Source: Jiangella ureilytica (lineage in GTDB: Bacteria; Actinomycetota; Actinomycetes; Jiangellales; Jiangellaceae). Taken from it: DNA of 64,000 bases. Under the pieces are notes generated by a model. It made no database searches, was not told the DNA's origin, and saw only the letters and a list, made by a program, of their open reading frames with translations. Numbering within the stretch: the stretch's first letter is position 1; every line of letters starts with the position of its first letter. Location: positions 1-64,000 of the forward strand of contig NZ_SMKL01000014.1 in the NCBI RefSeq assembly GCF_004348545.1, written 5' to 3'. Shown here piece by piece: positions 48,869 to 56,325 of the stretch. A program made the translations under genes and the position numbers.

Positions 48869-49729
48869 TCACGCCAGGTGTCCCTCCCGTCCAGCCGCGC
48901 CCGCGCCGAAGGAAGGGGCGCCGTTCCGAACAGCGCCCAGCAGCGCGGCCGCCAGGTCGGTGCGGCTGTAGACCACGCGGCGGCCGCTGCGGCGCCGCGA
49001 CACCAGGCCGGTGCGGTGCAGGATCGCGAGGTGGTACGACACCGTCGCCGGCGTCAACGCCTCGCGGCGGCCCAGCTCGGCTGTCGTGCGCGGAGTGTCC
49101 AGGGCGGCCATCAGCGGTGCGCGGGTGTGCCCGATCAGCTCGCCCAGGTCGCCGGTCCCTCGTTCCGCATCGGCCCCGCCCGGAACCGACCAGAGCGCGT
49201 GCAGGCCGCGGGCCGGGTACAGGATCGAGGGCGTCGTCGGGCGCTCGGCGTTGAGCAGGACGCCGTCGCCGACACCGGTGCTCGGGATCAGCAGCAGGCC
49301 GTCGTACGGCCAGTCGACCACCAGGTCGAACGGCTTGCGCACGACGACCGCGCCGTCGTCCCAGCGCACGGACGGGTGGAAGTCGTCGAGCAGGGCGAGC
49401 GCGCCGTGCTGCGCCATCCGGTCGCCGCGGTAGGCGACGTCGGCGGTCAGCACGTCGAGCACCCGCGGCCAGTCCGGCTCGAGCACGCACGCGAAGTACG
49501 TCCGCATCGCCGCCGCCACCCGGGCCGCGAACGCCGCCGGTCCCCCGGCCAGCGCCTCGGCGACGACGGCCGGCATCGGCTGGCGCAGCTCCTCGAGCCG
49601 GGCCGGCCCGCCGACGCTCGCCGCGACGGCGGCCGGCACGGTCCGGCCGCGGTAGGCGATGTCCAGCTGGTACTCGACCAGCTCGGCCGGGGTCGCCGCG
49701 ACGGCCGCCACCTCGTCGTCGATCGTCAT
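48869..49729 (-). CDS. ArsR-type regulator, C-terminal part of a split DUF5937 protein
   Basis: A 286-aa fragment. TIDDEVAAVAATPAELVEY and the following 180 residues are the rest of the DUF5937 sensor domain. The C-terminal winged helix is RTTAELGRREALTPATVSYH then LAILHRTGLVSRRRSGRRVV and YSRTDLAAALLG. The domain's first 84 residues lie in the preceding frame (49726-49980). The ATG at 49729 overlaps that frame's TGA (ATGA), so reinitiation could supply this part. In relatives the whole is one protein of about 340 residues (recalled). It may still bind DNA without its N-terminal piece. Confidence 0.75.
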   Translation of the reverse strand: MTIDDEVAAVAATPAELVEYQLDIAYRGRTVPAAVAASVGGPARLEELRQPMPAVVAEALAGGPAAFAARVAAAMRTYFACVLEPDWPRVLDVLTADVAYRGDRMAQHGALALLDDFHPSVRWDDGAVVVRKPFDLVVDWPYDGLLLIPSTGVGDGVLLNAERPTTPSILYPARGLHALWSVPGGADAERGTGDLGELIGHTRAPLMAALDTPRTTAELGRREALTPATVSYHLAILHRTGLVSRRRSGRRVVYSRTDLAAALLGAVRNGAPSFGAGAAGREGHLA

Positions 49730-49980
49730 GACGGCGGCGTCCGGCGGCGGTGTGTGAGCAAGTCGGGGATGTACACGGTGCTGCCGGTCAGCGCCGCGAG
49801 GAGGCTCAGCGGCCCGGCCGGGACGGCGTCGAGCGCGCGGGCCCGCCAGCGCATCAGATGCGGCGACCCGGGCGCCGGCCGGTGCAGCGCGCGCAGGCTG
49901 CCGACCACCTCGGCGCAGGGCGAGATGCCGAACCGCGACCGGCCCAGGGCATCGGCCGTCATCGGCATCCGGACCGCCAT
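49726..49980 (-). CDS. N-terminal part of the split DUF5937 regulator
   Basis: An 84-aa frame with the family's start (ALGRSRFGISPCAEVVGSLR, then ALHRPAPGSPHLMRWRARAL) and LTGSTVYIPDLLT, after which it runs into HRRRTPPS and stops. In the next frame the expected continuation TPPPDAAVMTIDDEV is intact. Removing one CA from CACACA at 49754-49759 would fuse the two, so a 2-bp expansion explains the split. Starts at 49980 or 49968. Confidence 0.6.
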   Translation of the reverse strand: MAVRMPMTADALGRSRFGISPCAEVVGSLRALHRPAPGSPHLMRWRARALDAVPAGPLSLLAALTGSTVYIPDLLTHRRRTPPS

Positions 49981-49981
49981 G

Positions 49982-49999
49982 ATTCGAACGTACTCGAAT
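49982..49999. promoter_or_regulatory. Probable operator between the DUF5937 regulator and the Tat-exported protein
   Basis: ATTCGA (49982-49987) and TCGAAT (49994-49999) are inverted around ACGTAC. The site abuts both divergent starts and matches the size of an ArsR-type operator, suggesting autoregulation and control of the neighbour. Confidence 0.55.
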
Positions 50000-50037
50000 T
50001 CATGGCATCGGATCTGCCCGGCGGGTCGACTGCCGCC

Positions 50038-50718
50038 ATGACGACGCAGCCCCTCAGCCGCCGCCGGCTCATCCGTACCGGCACCGCCACCGCCCTCACC
50101 ACAGCCGGCCTCACCGCCGGCCTGGCCCTCCCGTCGATCGCCGACGAGGCCACCGACGACACCGAAGCCACCGACCCTGCCCTCCGCAAGGTGGTCCTCG
50201 TCGGCGCCAACCCGGGCGTCCAGCTGTTCGGCGACGACGTCGTGACGGCGTACGCGTCGGTCTGGACCGTCGAGTGGTCCACCCACGGGCCCGGCGCGGC
50301 GATCGTGCTCTGGCACGACGGCGCCGTCCGGGTGCTCACCGACCATCCCGACCTCGGCTACTGGCTCGAGCACACCTTCACCAGGTTCTTCCCCGAGGCC
50401 ACGGGCCTGCCGTGGCCGGAGCCGCGGATCGAGCGGCGGTCCGTGCACATCACGAACGATCTCGCCCGCGGCACCCGGGCGCGGGCCGGCGACGTCAGCG
50501 TCCGCATCGCGAACGTGCTGGATCGGCGGGCGTTCGCAACCGACCGGTTCGACCTCGGCGGCCGTGTCCACAGCCTCAGCCTGGTGACCGGTCCGAGCGC
50601 CTCCGCGGCCATCGAGGTGCGCGACCGGCGGCTACCCGGCGAGATCATCCGCGGCGGCACACCGGACCGCCCCTCGTCCAGCGCATTCGTCGCCGTGGCC
50701 GAGGTCTGGCGATTCTGA
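50038..50718 (+). CDS. Tat-exported protein of unknown function
   Basis: A 226-aa protein beginning with a twin-arginine signal (SRRRLIRTGTATALTTAG, hydrophobic core to about residue 30, cut near SIADE). The mature part has VVLVGANPGVQLFGDDVVTA, then AIVLWHDGAVRVLTDHPDLG and GYWLEHTFTRFFPEATG, with no recognised domain. ATG at 50038 is chosen because the ATG at 50002 sits against the operator. Only the divergent regulator and the large NB-ARC regulator are nearby; the Tat route suggests a folded or cofactor-bearing protein. Confidence 0.65.
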   Translation: MTTQPLSRRRLIRTGTATALTTAGLTAGLALPSIADEATDDTEATDPALRKVVLVGANPGVQLFGDDVVTAYASVWTVEWSTHGPGAAIVLWHDGAVRVLTDHPDLGYWLEHTFTRFFPEATGLPWPEPRIERRSVHITNDLARGTRARAGDVSVRIANVLDRRAFATDRFDLGGRVHSLSLVTGPSASAAIEVRDRRLPGEIIRGGTPDRPSSSAFVAVAEVWRF

Positions 50719-50757
50719 GCCAATCAGTTGCTCGACGCCTCCTGATACCCCAAGATC

Positions 50758-50785
50758 ACCCGGTACGATTTCACAGCTACCGGGT
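50758..50785. promoter_or_regulatory. Inverted-repeat operator before the NB-ARC regulator
   Basis: ACCCGGTA (50758-50765) and TACCGGGT (50778-50785) form a perfect 8-bp inverted repeat with a 12-base spacer, 21 bases before the GTG start. It probably is bound by the XRE domain of the downstream protein (autoregulation, inference). Confidence 0.6.
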
Positions 50786-50806
50786 CATCTCGGAGGTTTA
50801 CGACGA

Positions 50807-53287
50807 GTGTCGGGCAGGAACGAGATCGACGATTTCGCGGGTCTTCTACGGCGACACCGGCTGACAGCCGGTCTGTCGCAGGAGGAGCTTGCCGAAAAAG
50901 CCGGTCTCAGCGCTGACGCCGTAGCAGCGCTCGAGCGCGGCCGCCGAAGGGCGCCGCGCCCCCTCACCGTGCGCATGCTCGCCACGGCGCTCAACCTGTC
51001 CGAGCAGGACTTCGCAGTGTTCACCGAGTCGCTGCGCCGCTCGCCGTCGGGCTACACGCCGCAGCTGCAGGGCCCGCCGCTGCCTCCCGACACGCTCATC
51101 GGCCGGGCCGCCGAGCTGACCGAGCTGACGTCGCTGCTCGGGCACGGCGGCGTCCGGCTGGTCACGCTCACCGGGCTAGGCGGCGTCGGCAAGAGCCGCC
51201 TCGCGGTCGCGGTCTCCAACGGCGTCGGCCGCCAGTTCGAGGCCGGCGTCTGCTGGGTGCCGCTGGCCGCCCGGCCCGACGGCCCCGAGGTCACCGATGC
51301 CGTCGCGGCCGCCGTCGGGCTCCGGCTCGCCTCCGACGCCGCCGAGATCGACGCGCTGGCCGAGCACATCGGGGCGCGGCGCATGCTCGTCGTCCTCGAC
51401 AACTGCGAGCACGTGGTCGAGACCTGCGCCTGGCTGTGCACCGTCTTGCTGCAGCGCTGCCCGCGGCTGACCATCCTGGCCACGAGCCGCGAGCTGCTCC
51501 GGGCGCCCGGCGAGGTGGTCCGGCAGGTGCAGCCGCTCTCCGTGCCGCCGTCGCGGGCCGCGCCAGAGGAGATCCGCGACGCCGACGCCGTCCGGATGTT
51601 CCTCGCCCGCGCCGCCGCCCACGGGGTGCACCCGCGCGACGAGCGCCTGCTGCAGGTCAGCCGGGTGTGCCGCAGCGTCCAGGGCATCCCCCTGGCCATC
51701 GAGCTCGCGGCCGCGCGGGTGAACGTGCTGACCATCGAGCAGATCGCCGACGAGCTCGACTCGTCGTCGCGCATCCTGTCCGGTGGCAGCCGCACCGCGC
51801 CGCTGCGCCAGCAGACCATCGATGCCGCGCTCGACTGGAGCTACAACCTGCTCAGCGGCGAGGAGCAGGAGTTCTTCGAAGCCGTCTCGACGTTCTCCGG
51901 CGGCTGGACGCTGCCCGCCGCGGTCGCCGTCTTCTGCCCTGAGGCCACCGACGCCTGCCACGAGCGCGTCCTCGACCTCACCGGCCGGCTCATCGACAAA
52001 TCGCTGATCCTGGTCGACCGCGAAGCCGCCGAAGCGCGGTACTCGATGTTCTCCGTCATCCGGCAGTACGCCGGGCGGCGGCTCGACGACGGCGGCCGGC
52101 GCGCCACCATCGAGCAGCGGCACCTGTTGCACTACGTCGAGCTGGCCGAGACGGCCGAGTCCAGTCTGGGCACCGGCCAGCAGAGCGCGACGCTCAACCG
52201 CCTCGACACCGAGCTCGACAACCTGCGGATCGCGCTCGGCCGCGCCATCAGCCGCGAGCTGGCCGTGGAGTCCATGCGGCTGGCGGCGGCGCTGTGGCGG
52301 TACTTCTCGCTGCGCGGCCACTACTCCGAAGGCCGCGACTGGCTCGAGTCGGCGCTGCGCATCGCCCGCGCCGGCCCGGAGCCCGTCGCCGACCCGGCCC
52401 TGGCCGCGGCGCTCAAGGGCGCCGGGTTCCTCGCGCACCTGCAGTGCGAGTACAGCATCGCCGCGGAACGGCTCGAGGATGCGCTGGCGATCTACCGGCG
52501 CCTCGACGACGCCGCCGGCGCCGCCCGCACGCTGGTGCACCTGGGCAGCATCGCCCGCGAGCGCGCCGAGTACGACCGCTCGCACCAGCTGCACCTCGAG
52601 AGCCTGCACCTCTACCAGCAGCTCGGCGACCGCGCCGGCATCGCCTGGGCTAGGCACTACCTGGGGTTCGTCTCCTGGCTGCGCATGGACCTCGACCGCG
52701 CGCGCGACTACTCCGAGGCCGCGCTCACCTACTTCCAGCAGGCCGGCGACGGCGAGGGCATCACCTGGTCGCAGATCAACCTCGGGTCCGTCGCCCTGTA
52801 CGACGGCGACCTCCCCGGTGCCGAGCGGCTGCTGCACCAGAGCCTCGGCCGCGCACAACGACTCGGGTTCCGCGAAGGCGTGGGCTGGTCGCTCAACCAG
52901 CTGGGGGTGGTCGCGCGCCGCCAGGGCCGCCTCGAACGCTCCATCCACCTGCTCGACGAGAGCCTCGCCGAACACCAGGAGCTGGGCGACAAGTGGCGCG
53001 CCGCGAGCGTCCTCGAGGCGCTGGCCTCGGTCGCGCAGCAGCACGACAACAGCGGGTACGCCGCATTCCTGCTCGGCGCGGCCTCGGCCGTCCGCGACAC
53101 CATCGGCGCACCGGTCCCGCAATGCGAGCGCCCCGACACCGAGCTCACGACCGCTGCGGTCCGCGACAAACTCGGTGAGCGCGCGTTCGCGCACGCGTGG
53201 GGCGCGGGACAGGCCACGCCCCTGCACGCCGTCGCCGACGGCTACCCGCCCGACGACACCCTCAGCACGCTCGACGCGCCCTGGTGA
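50807..53287 (+). CDS. XRE-NB-ARC-TPR transcriptional regulator
   Basis: An 826-aa STAND-type regulator. XRE helix-turn-helix at about 12-66 (LTAGLSQEELAEKAGLSADA), NB-ARC ATPase from about 95 with Walker A TLTGLGGVGKSR and Walker B MLVVLDNCEHV, a GIPLAIELAAARV (GxP) motif, a winged helix (QQTIDAALDWSYNLLSGEEQ), then TPR repeats from about 520 to 790 (AARTLVHLGSIARERAEYDR). Such proteins sense ligands or stress and often control secondary metabolism. GTG at 50807 with GGAGG upstream. Its inverted repeat and downstream hairpins make it a self-contained unit. Confidence 0.9.
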   Translation: MSGRNEIDDFAGLLRRHRLTAGLSQEELAEKAGLSADAVAALERGRRRAPRPLTVRMLATALNLSEQDFAVFTESLRRSPSGYTPQLQGPPLPPDTLIGRAAELTELTSLLGHGGVRLVTLTGLGGVGKSRLAVAVSNGVGRQFEAGVCWVPLAARPDGPEVTDAVAAAVGLRLASDAAEIDALAEHIGARRMLVVLDNCEHVVETCAWLCTVLLQRCPRLTILATSRELLRAPGEVVRQVQPLSVPPSRAAPEEIRDADAVRMFLARAAAHGVHPRDERLLQVSRVCRSVQGIPLAIELAAARVNVLTIEQIADELDSSSRILSGGSRTAPLRQQTIDAALDWSYNLLSGEEQEFFEAVSTFSGGWTLPAAVAVFCPEATDACHERVLDLTGRLIDKSLILVDREAAEARYSMFSVIRQYAGRRLDDGGRRATIEQRHLLHYVELAETAESSLGTGQQSATLNRLDTELDNLRIALGRAISRELAVESMRLAAALWRYFSLRGHYSEGRDWLESALRIARAGPEPVADPALAAALKGAGFLAHLQCEYSIAAERLEDALAIYRRLDDAAGAARTLVHLGSIARERAEYDRSHQLHLESLHLYQQLGDRAGIAWARHYLGFVSWLRMDLDRARDYSEAALTYFQQAGDGEGITWSQINLGSVALYDGDLPGAERLLHQSLGRAQRLGFREGVGWSLNQLGVVARRQGRLERSIHLLDESLAEHQELGDKWRAASVLEALASVAQQHDNSGYAAFLLGAASAVRDTIGAPVPQCERPDTELTTAAVRDKLGERAFAHAWGAGQATPLHAVADGYPPDDTLSTLDAPW

Positions 53288-53307
53288 TCTTCTCGGAAGG
53301 CCCTGCC

Positions 53308-53328
53308 ACGTTCCCCTCCGGGGAACGT
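53308..53328 (+). terminator. Terminator-like hairpin after the NB-ARC gene
   Basis: ACGTTCCCC (53308-53316) pairs perfectly with GGGGAACGT (53320-53328) around TCC, 21 bases after the stop. Confidence 0.7.
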
Positions 53329-53336
53329 AAGTGCCC

Positions 53337-53378
53337 GGCCGGCTGCGGTCTTGCCCCCCGCTAGACTCGCAGCCGGCC
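53337..53378 (+). terminator. Second hairpin after the NB-ARC gene
   Basis: GGCCGGCTGCG (53337-53347) and CGCAGCCGGCC (53368-53378) form a perfect 11-bp stem with a 20-base loop. It could be a back-up terminator or an operator-like element. Confidence 0.5.
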
Positions 53379-53824
53379 AAGCTTGTGCGGCGCCGGCGCC
53401 TGGCCATGTCCACCCACATCTGGTACGGGTTCCGGCACTCCTCCCCCCGCGGGGACCACTCTGTCGTGCCGGGGCGGTCCGCAACAGCTACAGCGCCCTG
53501 ACAACCCCCTGACAATGCCGACCCGGGCGTCACCCGTGGCACGGGTCGGAGGATGGCTCCGTGGTTCGACGACGGACTGTGACGGCGTGGTGACCGTGCG
53601 TGCGCACGGGCAGCACGGGCACCACACGTCGCGCGCCGGACTCCGGCTGGCGCGGTCGCGGCCGGGCTGCTCCTGGGCAGTGAACGACGACGCCGCCGGC
53701 TCGCTCCCCGTCAGGTGGGCGAACCGGCGGCGTGGTGGGTCAGGCCGGTGGCGGCGACGGCGTGCCTGACGGCAGCGCTGTTCGTCGTCGCCTGGACGCG
53801 GCAGCTCCAGGCCGTCAGGCGCGA

Positions 53825-55057
53825 TCAGCCGCGCCCGCCCGGCACCCGGACGTCCACCCAGACGAGCCGGTGGTCGCTGGTCGGGAACGGGAACTCGCCG
53901 GTCAGCCGGGACAGCGGGTCGGAGCGGACCGGCCAGAACACGCCCGCCCCGACCGGCCGCAGCTGCCGCGACGGCAGCACGTAGTCGGCGCGCAGGTTGC
54001 CGGGGGCGCCGTCGGCGAAGTCGGCGGTGTCGTAGCGCGGGTCGCCCCGGTGCGACACGTTCGCACCGCCCTGCAGGACGGCGGCCTCGGCGGCGCCGGC
54101 CGACGTGGGCAGCGGGTCGACGATGCGCGGGTTCTCGAGCAGCTGCTGGATCGCGCCCGGCACGGAGTCGCCGTCGACGGGGTCGCTGTTCTGGTCGCCG
54201 AGGATGACGAACGACGAGCCCGGCTTCAGTCCCCCGCGCACGCCCTCGTCGTCGTAGATCCAGTTGGCCCGGCCCGGGCCGACGTACTCGGCCCAGAAGC
54301 GGATCTCGTCGTGGTTGCGCCGGCCGTTGCGGTCCTCGGGACCGTCGAACGTGGGCGGCGTCGGGTGCGAGGCCAGCACGTGCACGGTCCGGCCACCGAC
54401 TCGCACCGGCACGTCCCAGTGCGACTTGCTGGACAGCCGGAGGATGTCCTGCTCCTCGGGCGAGTAGAACGCCGTCGGCAGCAGCGACCCGGGCATGTCC
54501 TTCCAGAGGAAGTTCTGGAACGTGCGGACGTCGTCCTCGAGGATCGGGTACTTCGACAGCACCGCCATGCCGTACTGGCCCGGGAACAGGCCGAAGCCGT
54601 AGGCGTCGTCGCCGCCGCCGACGGTGCCATCGTTGTTCAGGTCGAAGCCGGTCGGGATGCCGGTGTTGGACGGCGCGACGTAGGCGTACGGGTATTCGAT
54701 CGCGTCGGCGCCGCCCTGGCCGATCTCGAGGTAGTTCTCGCGGAACAGGTCCGCCGCCACGCCGCCCTCGACGTAGTCGAACTCGTTCAGCAGGACGATG
54801 TCGGGCCGGGTCCGCTGGATGACCTCGGCGACCGCCTGCGCCTGTGTGTCGGTCGTCGTGGACAGGTCGGCCTCGAGCTCGCCGGCGACGGCGCGGTTGA
54901 GGCTGAGGTTGTAGGTGGCGACGCGGACGGCCGCGGCGCCGCGGCCCGCCGTGTCGTCGCCGCCGTCGCGTCCGGCGCTCGCCGGGGCCGCCGCCAGCAC
55001 CGCGGCGGTCGTGGTCAGGGCCGCCGTCACCGCGACGGCGCGGATGGAGATGCGCAT
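53825..55057 (-). CDS. Secreted endonuclease/exonuclease/phosphatase family protein
   Basis: A 410-aa exported EEP-fold hydrolase. Signal peptide 1-28 (AVAVTAALTTTAAVLAAAPA then SAG). Catalytic landmarks: VATYNLSLN (Asn), LLNEFDYVEGG (metal Glu), VHVLASHPTPPTFDG (His), FVILGDQNSDP (Asp/Asn) and a C-terminal SDHRLVWVDV (Asp-His pair). A short DLNNDGTVGGGDD insert resembles a calcium-binding dockerin-like loop. Substrates of relatives include DNA, sphingomyelin and inositol phosphates. AGAGG precedes the ATG at 55057. Confidence 0.88.
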   Translation of the reverse strand: MRISIRAVAVTAALTTTAAVLAAAPASAGRDGGDDTAGRGAAAVRVATYNLSLNRAVAGELEADLSTTTDTQAQAVAEVIQRTRPDIVLLNEFDYVEGGVAADLFRENYLEIGQGGADAIEYPYAYVAPSNTGIPTGFDLNNDGTVGGGDDAYGFGLFPGQYGMAVLSKYPILEDDVRTFQNFLWKDMPGSLLPTAFYSPEEQDILRLSSKSHWDVPVRVGGRTVHVLASHPTPPTFDGPEDRNGRRNHDEIRFWAEYVGPGRANWIYDDEGVRGGLKPGSSFVILGDQNSDPVDGDSVPGAIQQLLENPRIVDPLPTSAGAAEAAVLQGGANVSHRGDPRYDTADFADGAPGNLRADYVLPSRQLRPVGAGVFWPVRSDPLSRLTGEFPFPTSDHRLVWVDVRVPGGRG

Positions 55058-55286
55058 GGAGGTCCCTCTCCCGTGATGACCGAATCCGGGCAACCGTAGA
55101 CCCATCGGGCGAACAGGAGGTGACGCCCGCACGTCTCGATCGAATCTCATCACGTGGACTGCGTTCGATGCCTGGTCATCCAGTGGAATCCGCCGGCCCC
55201 GTCTTGCTCCCCCGCCTCGTCGAGCGCACCCGGACCATCGCCGCCGACGAGCGCGCCGGTCTTCCGGTCGCCGGAGTGCCCGCGGC

Positions 55287-55904
55287 TCAGCCCGCGAACG
55301 GCCATGCCGGGATCCGCGCCTCCAGCGCGACCAGCGCGGCCCGAGCCGACGGCGGGGGCTCGCCCTCGGCGACGGCGAGGACCGCGGCCCGCCACGACGC
55401 CGCCAGCACGCGGCCCAGCACGGCCGACGCGGGCGCCGTCAGCGCGCTCAGCAGGTCCGCCAGCCGGTCCGGCTTCGCCAGCCGGTCCGGCTTCGCCAGC
55501 CGGTCCGGCTCCGCCAGCCGGTCCGGCTCCGCCAGCCGGTCCGGCTCCAGCGGCCGCGACGGCGGCGGTGCGGCCAAGAGCTGCGCGAACCCCTCCCGGA
55601 CCGCGAAGTCGAAGCCGGCCAGCAGCGCCGCCGTCACCGCGGCCGTCCGGTCCCCCACCGGCAGGGACGCCGCGACGGCGCCCTCCATGCGATCCAGCAG
55701 CCGACGTTCGACGTCCTCGCGCACGAACGCGTAGACCCCGAGTTTGCTGCCGAAGTGGTGGTAGAGCGCGCCGGTGGTGACCCGCGCCGCCGCGGCCAGC
55801 TCGCCGACCGTGACCTCCTCGAACGGCCGCGCCCCGAACGCCTCCACGGCGGCGCGCGCGAGCCGTCCCCTCGCCGAACTCGACACCGGAACCCACTCGC
55901 GCAC
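55287..55904 (-). CDS. TetR-family regulator with an internal PDRLA repeat
   Basis: A 205-aa repressor. Helix-turn-helix about 22-55 (FEEVTVGELAAAARVTTGAL then YHHFGSKLG). The ligand-binding half is interrupted at about 118-150 by five 6-residue units (three of EPDRLA, two of KPDRLA), encoded by five 18-bp tandem repeats at 55461-55550. They probably form a flexible or helical insert and could vary in number between strains. It starts GTG 55904 and is divergent from the VOC protein gene. Confidence 0.85.
   Translation of the reverse strand: MREWVPVSSSARGRLARAAVEAFGARPFEEVTVGELAAAARVTTGALYHHFGSKLGVYAFVREDVERRLLDRMEGAVAASLPVGDRTAAVTAALLAGFDFAVREGFAQLLAAPPPSRPLEPDRLAEPDRLAEPDRLAKPDRLAKPDRLADLLSALTAPASAVLGRVLAASWRAAVLAVAEGEPPPSARAALVALEARIPAWPFAG
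55461..55550. repeat. Five 18-bp in-frame tandem repeats
   Basis: Units starting at 55461, 55479, 55497, 55515 and 55533, each CAGCCGGTCCGGCTNCNN, differing only near the 3' end. They code for PDRLA(E/K) within the TetR gene. Confidence 0.9.
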
Positions 55905-55914
55905 GACACCATAA

Positions 55915-55948
55915 TGCCGTTACGCTATGCTCAAATCCAATTACGGCA
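55915..55948. promoter_or_regulatory. Probable TetR operator in the divergent promoter
   Basis: TGCCGTTA (55915-55922) and TTACGGCA (55941-55948) are inverted with one mismatch, in the 64-bp gap between the TetR gene and the VOC gene. They flank TACGCTATGCT, a likely plus-strand -10 region. Confidence 0.45.
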
Positions 55949-55968
55949 CCGTCCCGAGGAGAACCGTC

Positions 55969-56316
55969 ATGAAGCTCGAGTTCCTGTTCGTCCCGACCTC
56001 CGACCTCAAGGCGTCACTGGCCCTCTACCGCGACGGCCTCGGCTTCGACGAGGCCTGGCGCGAGGGCGATGCCACCGTCGCGCTGACCCTCCCGGGCACC
56101 GACGTCCAGCTGATGCTCGACTCCCACGATGCCGACGCGCCCGTCGGGCCGCTCTTCGTCGTCGAGAGCGTCAAGGCCTTCCACGCCGCGAAGCCCGACT
56201 CGCTCGGCGTCATCGAGGAGCCCAACGAGATCCCCGGCGGCTTCATGGCGACCTACCAGGACCCGGGCGGCGCGATCATCTACGTCATGGACCAGGCGAG
56301 CGACCCGAGCCTCTAG
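55969..56316 (+). CDS. VOC (glyoxalase/bleomycin-resistance fold) protein
   Basis: A 115-aa single-domain VOC protein: KLEFLFVPTSDLKASLALYR, then DGLGFDEAWREGDATVALTL and a YQDPGGAIIYVMD ending. Metal-ligand positions are not all conserved, so it may bind rather than convert a ligand. GAGGAG lies 8 bases before the ATG. It probably is repressed by the divergent TetR. Confidence 0.83.
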   Translation: MKLEFLFVPTSDLKASLALYRDGLGFDEAWREGDATVALTLPGTDVQLMLDSHDADAPVGPLFVVESVKAFHAAKPDSLGVIEEPNEIPGGFMATYQDPGGAIIYVMDQASDPSL

Positions 56317-56325
56317 TCTCGGTCC

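Larger units (their letters stand above)
53288..53824. other. 537-bp region with hairpins but no convincing gene
   Basis: It contains two strong hairpins (53308-53328 and 53337-53378) after the NB-ARC gene. Beyond them the longest frames are rich in Arg/Pro or have poor third-position bias. One plus-strand frame (about 53640-53830) holds a hydrophobic stretch (VAATACLTAALFVVAWT) but lacks a good start and runs into the opposite-strand nuclease. I assign no gene. Confidence 0.55.

Noticed and set aside
53383-53769. 128-aa plus-strand frame after the NB-ARC gene
   Set aside because: It begins inside a hairpin, has poor codon bias and no recognisable feature.
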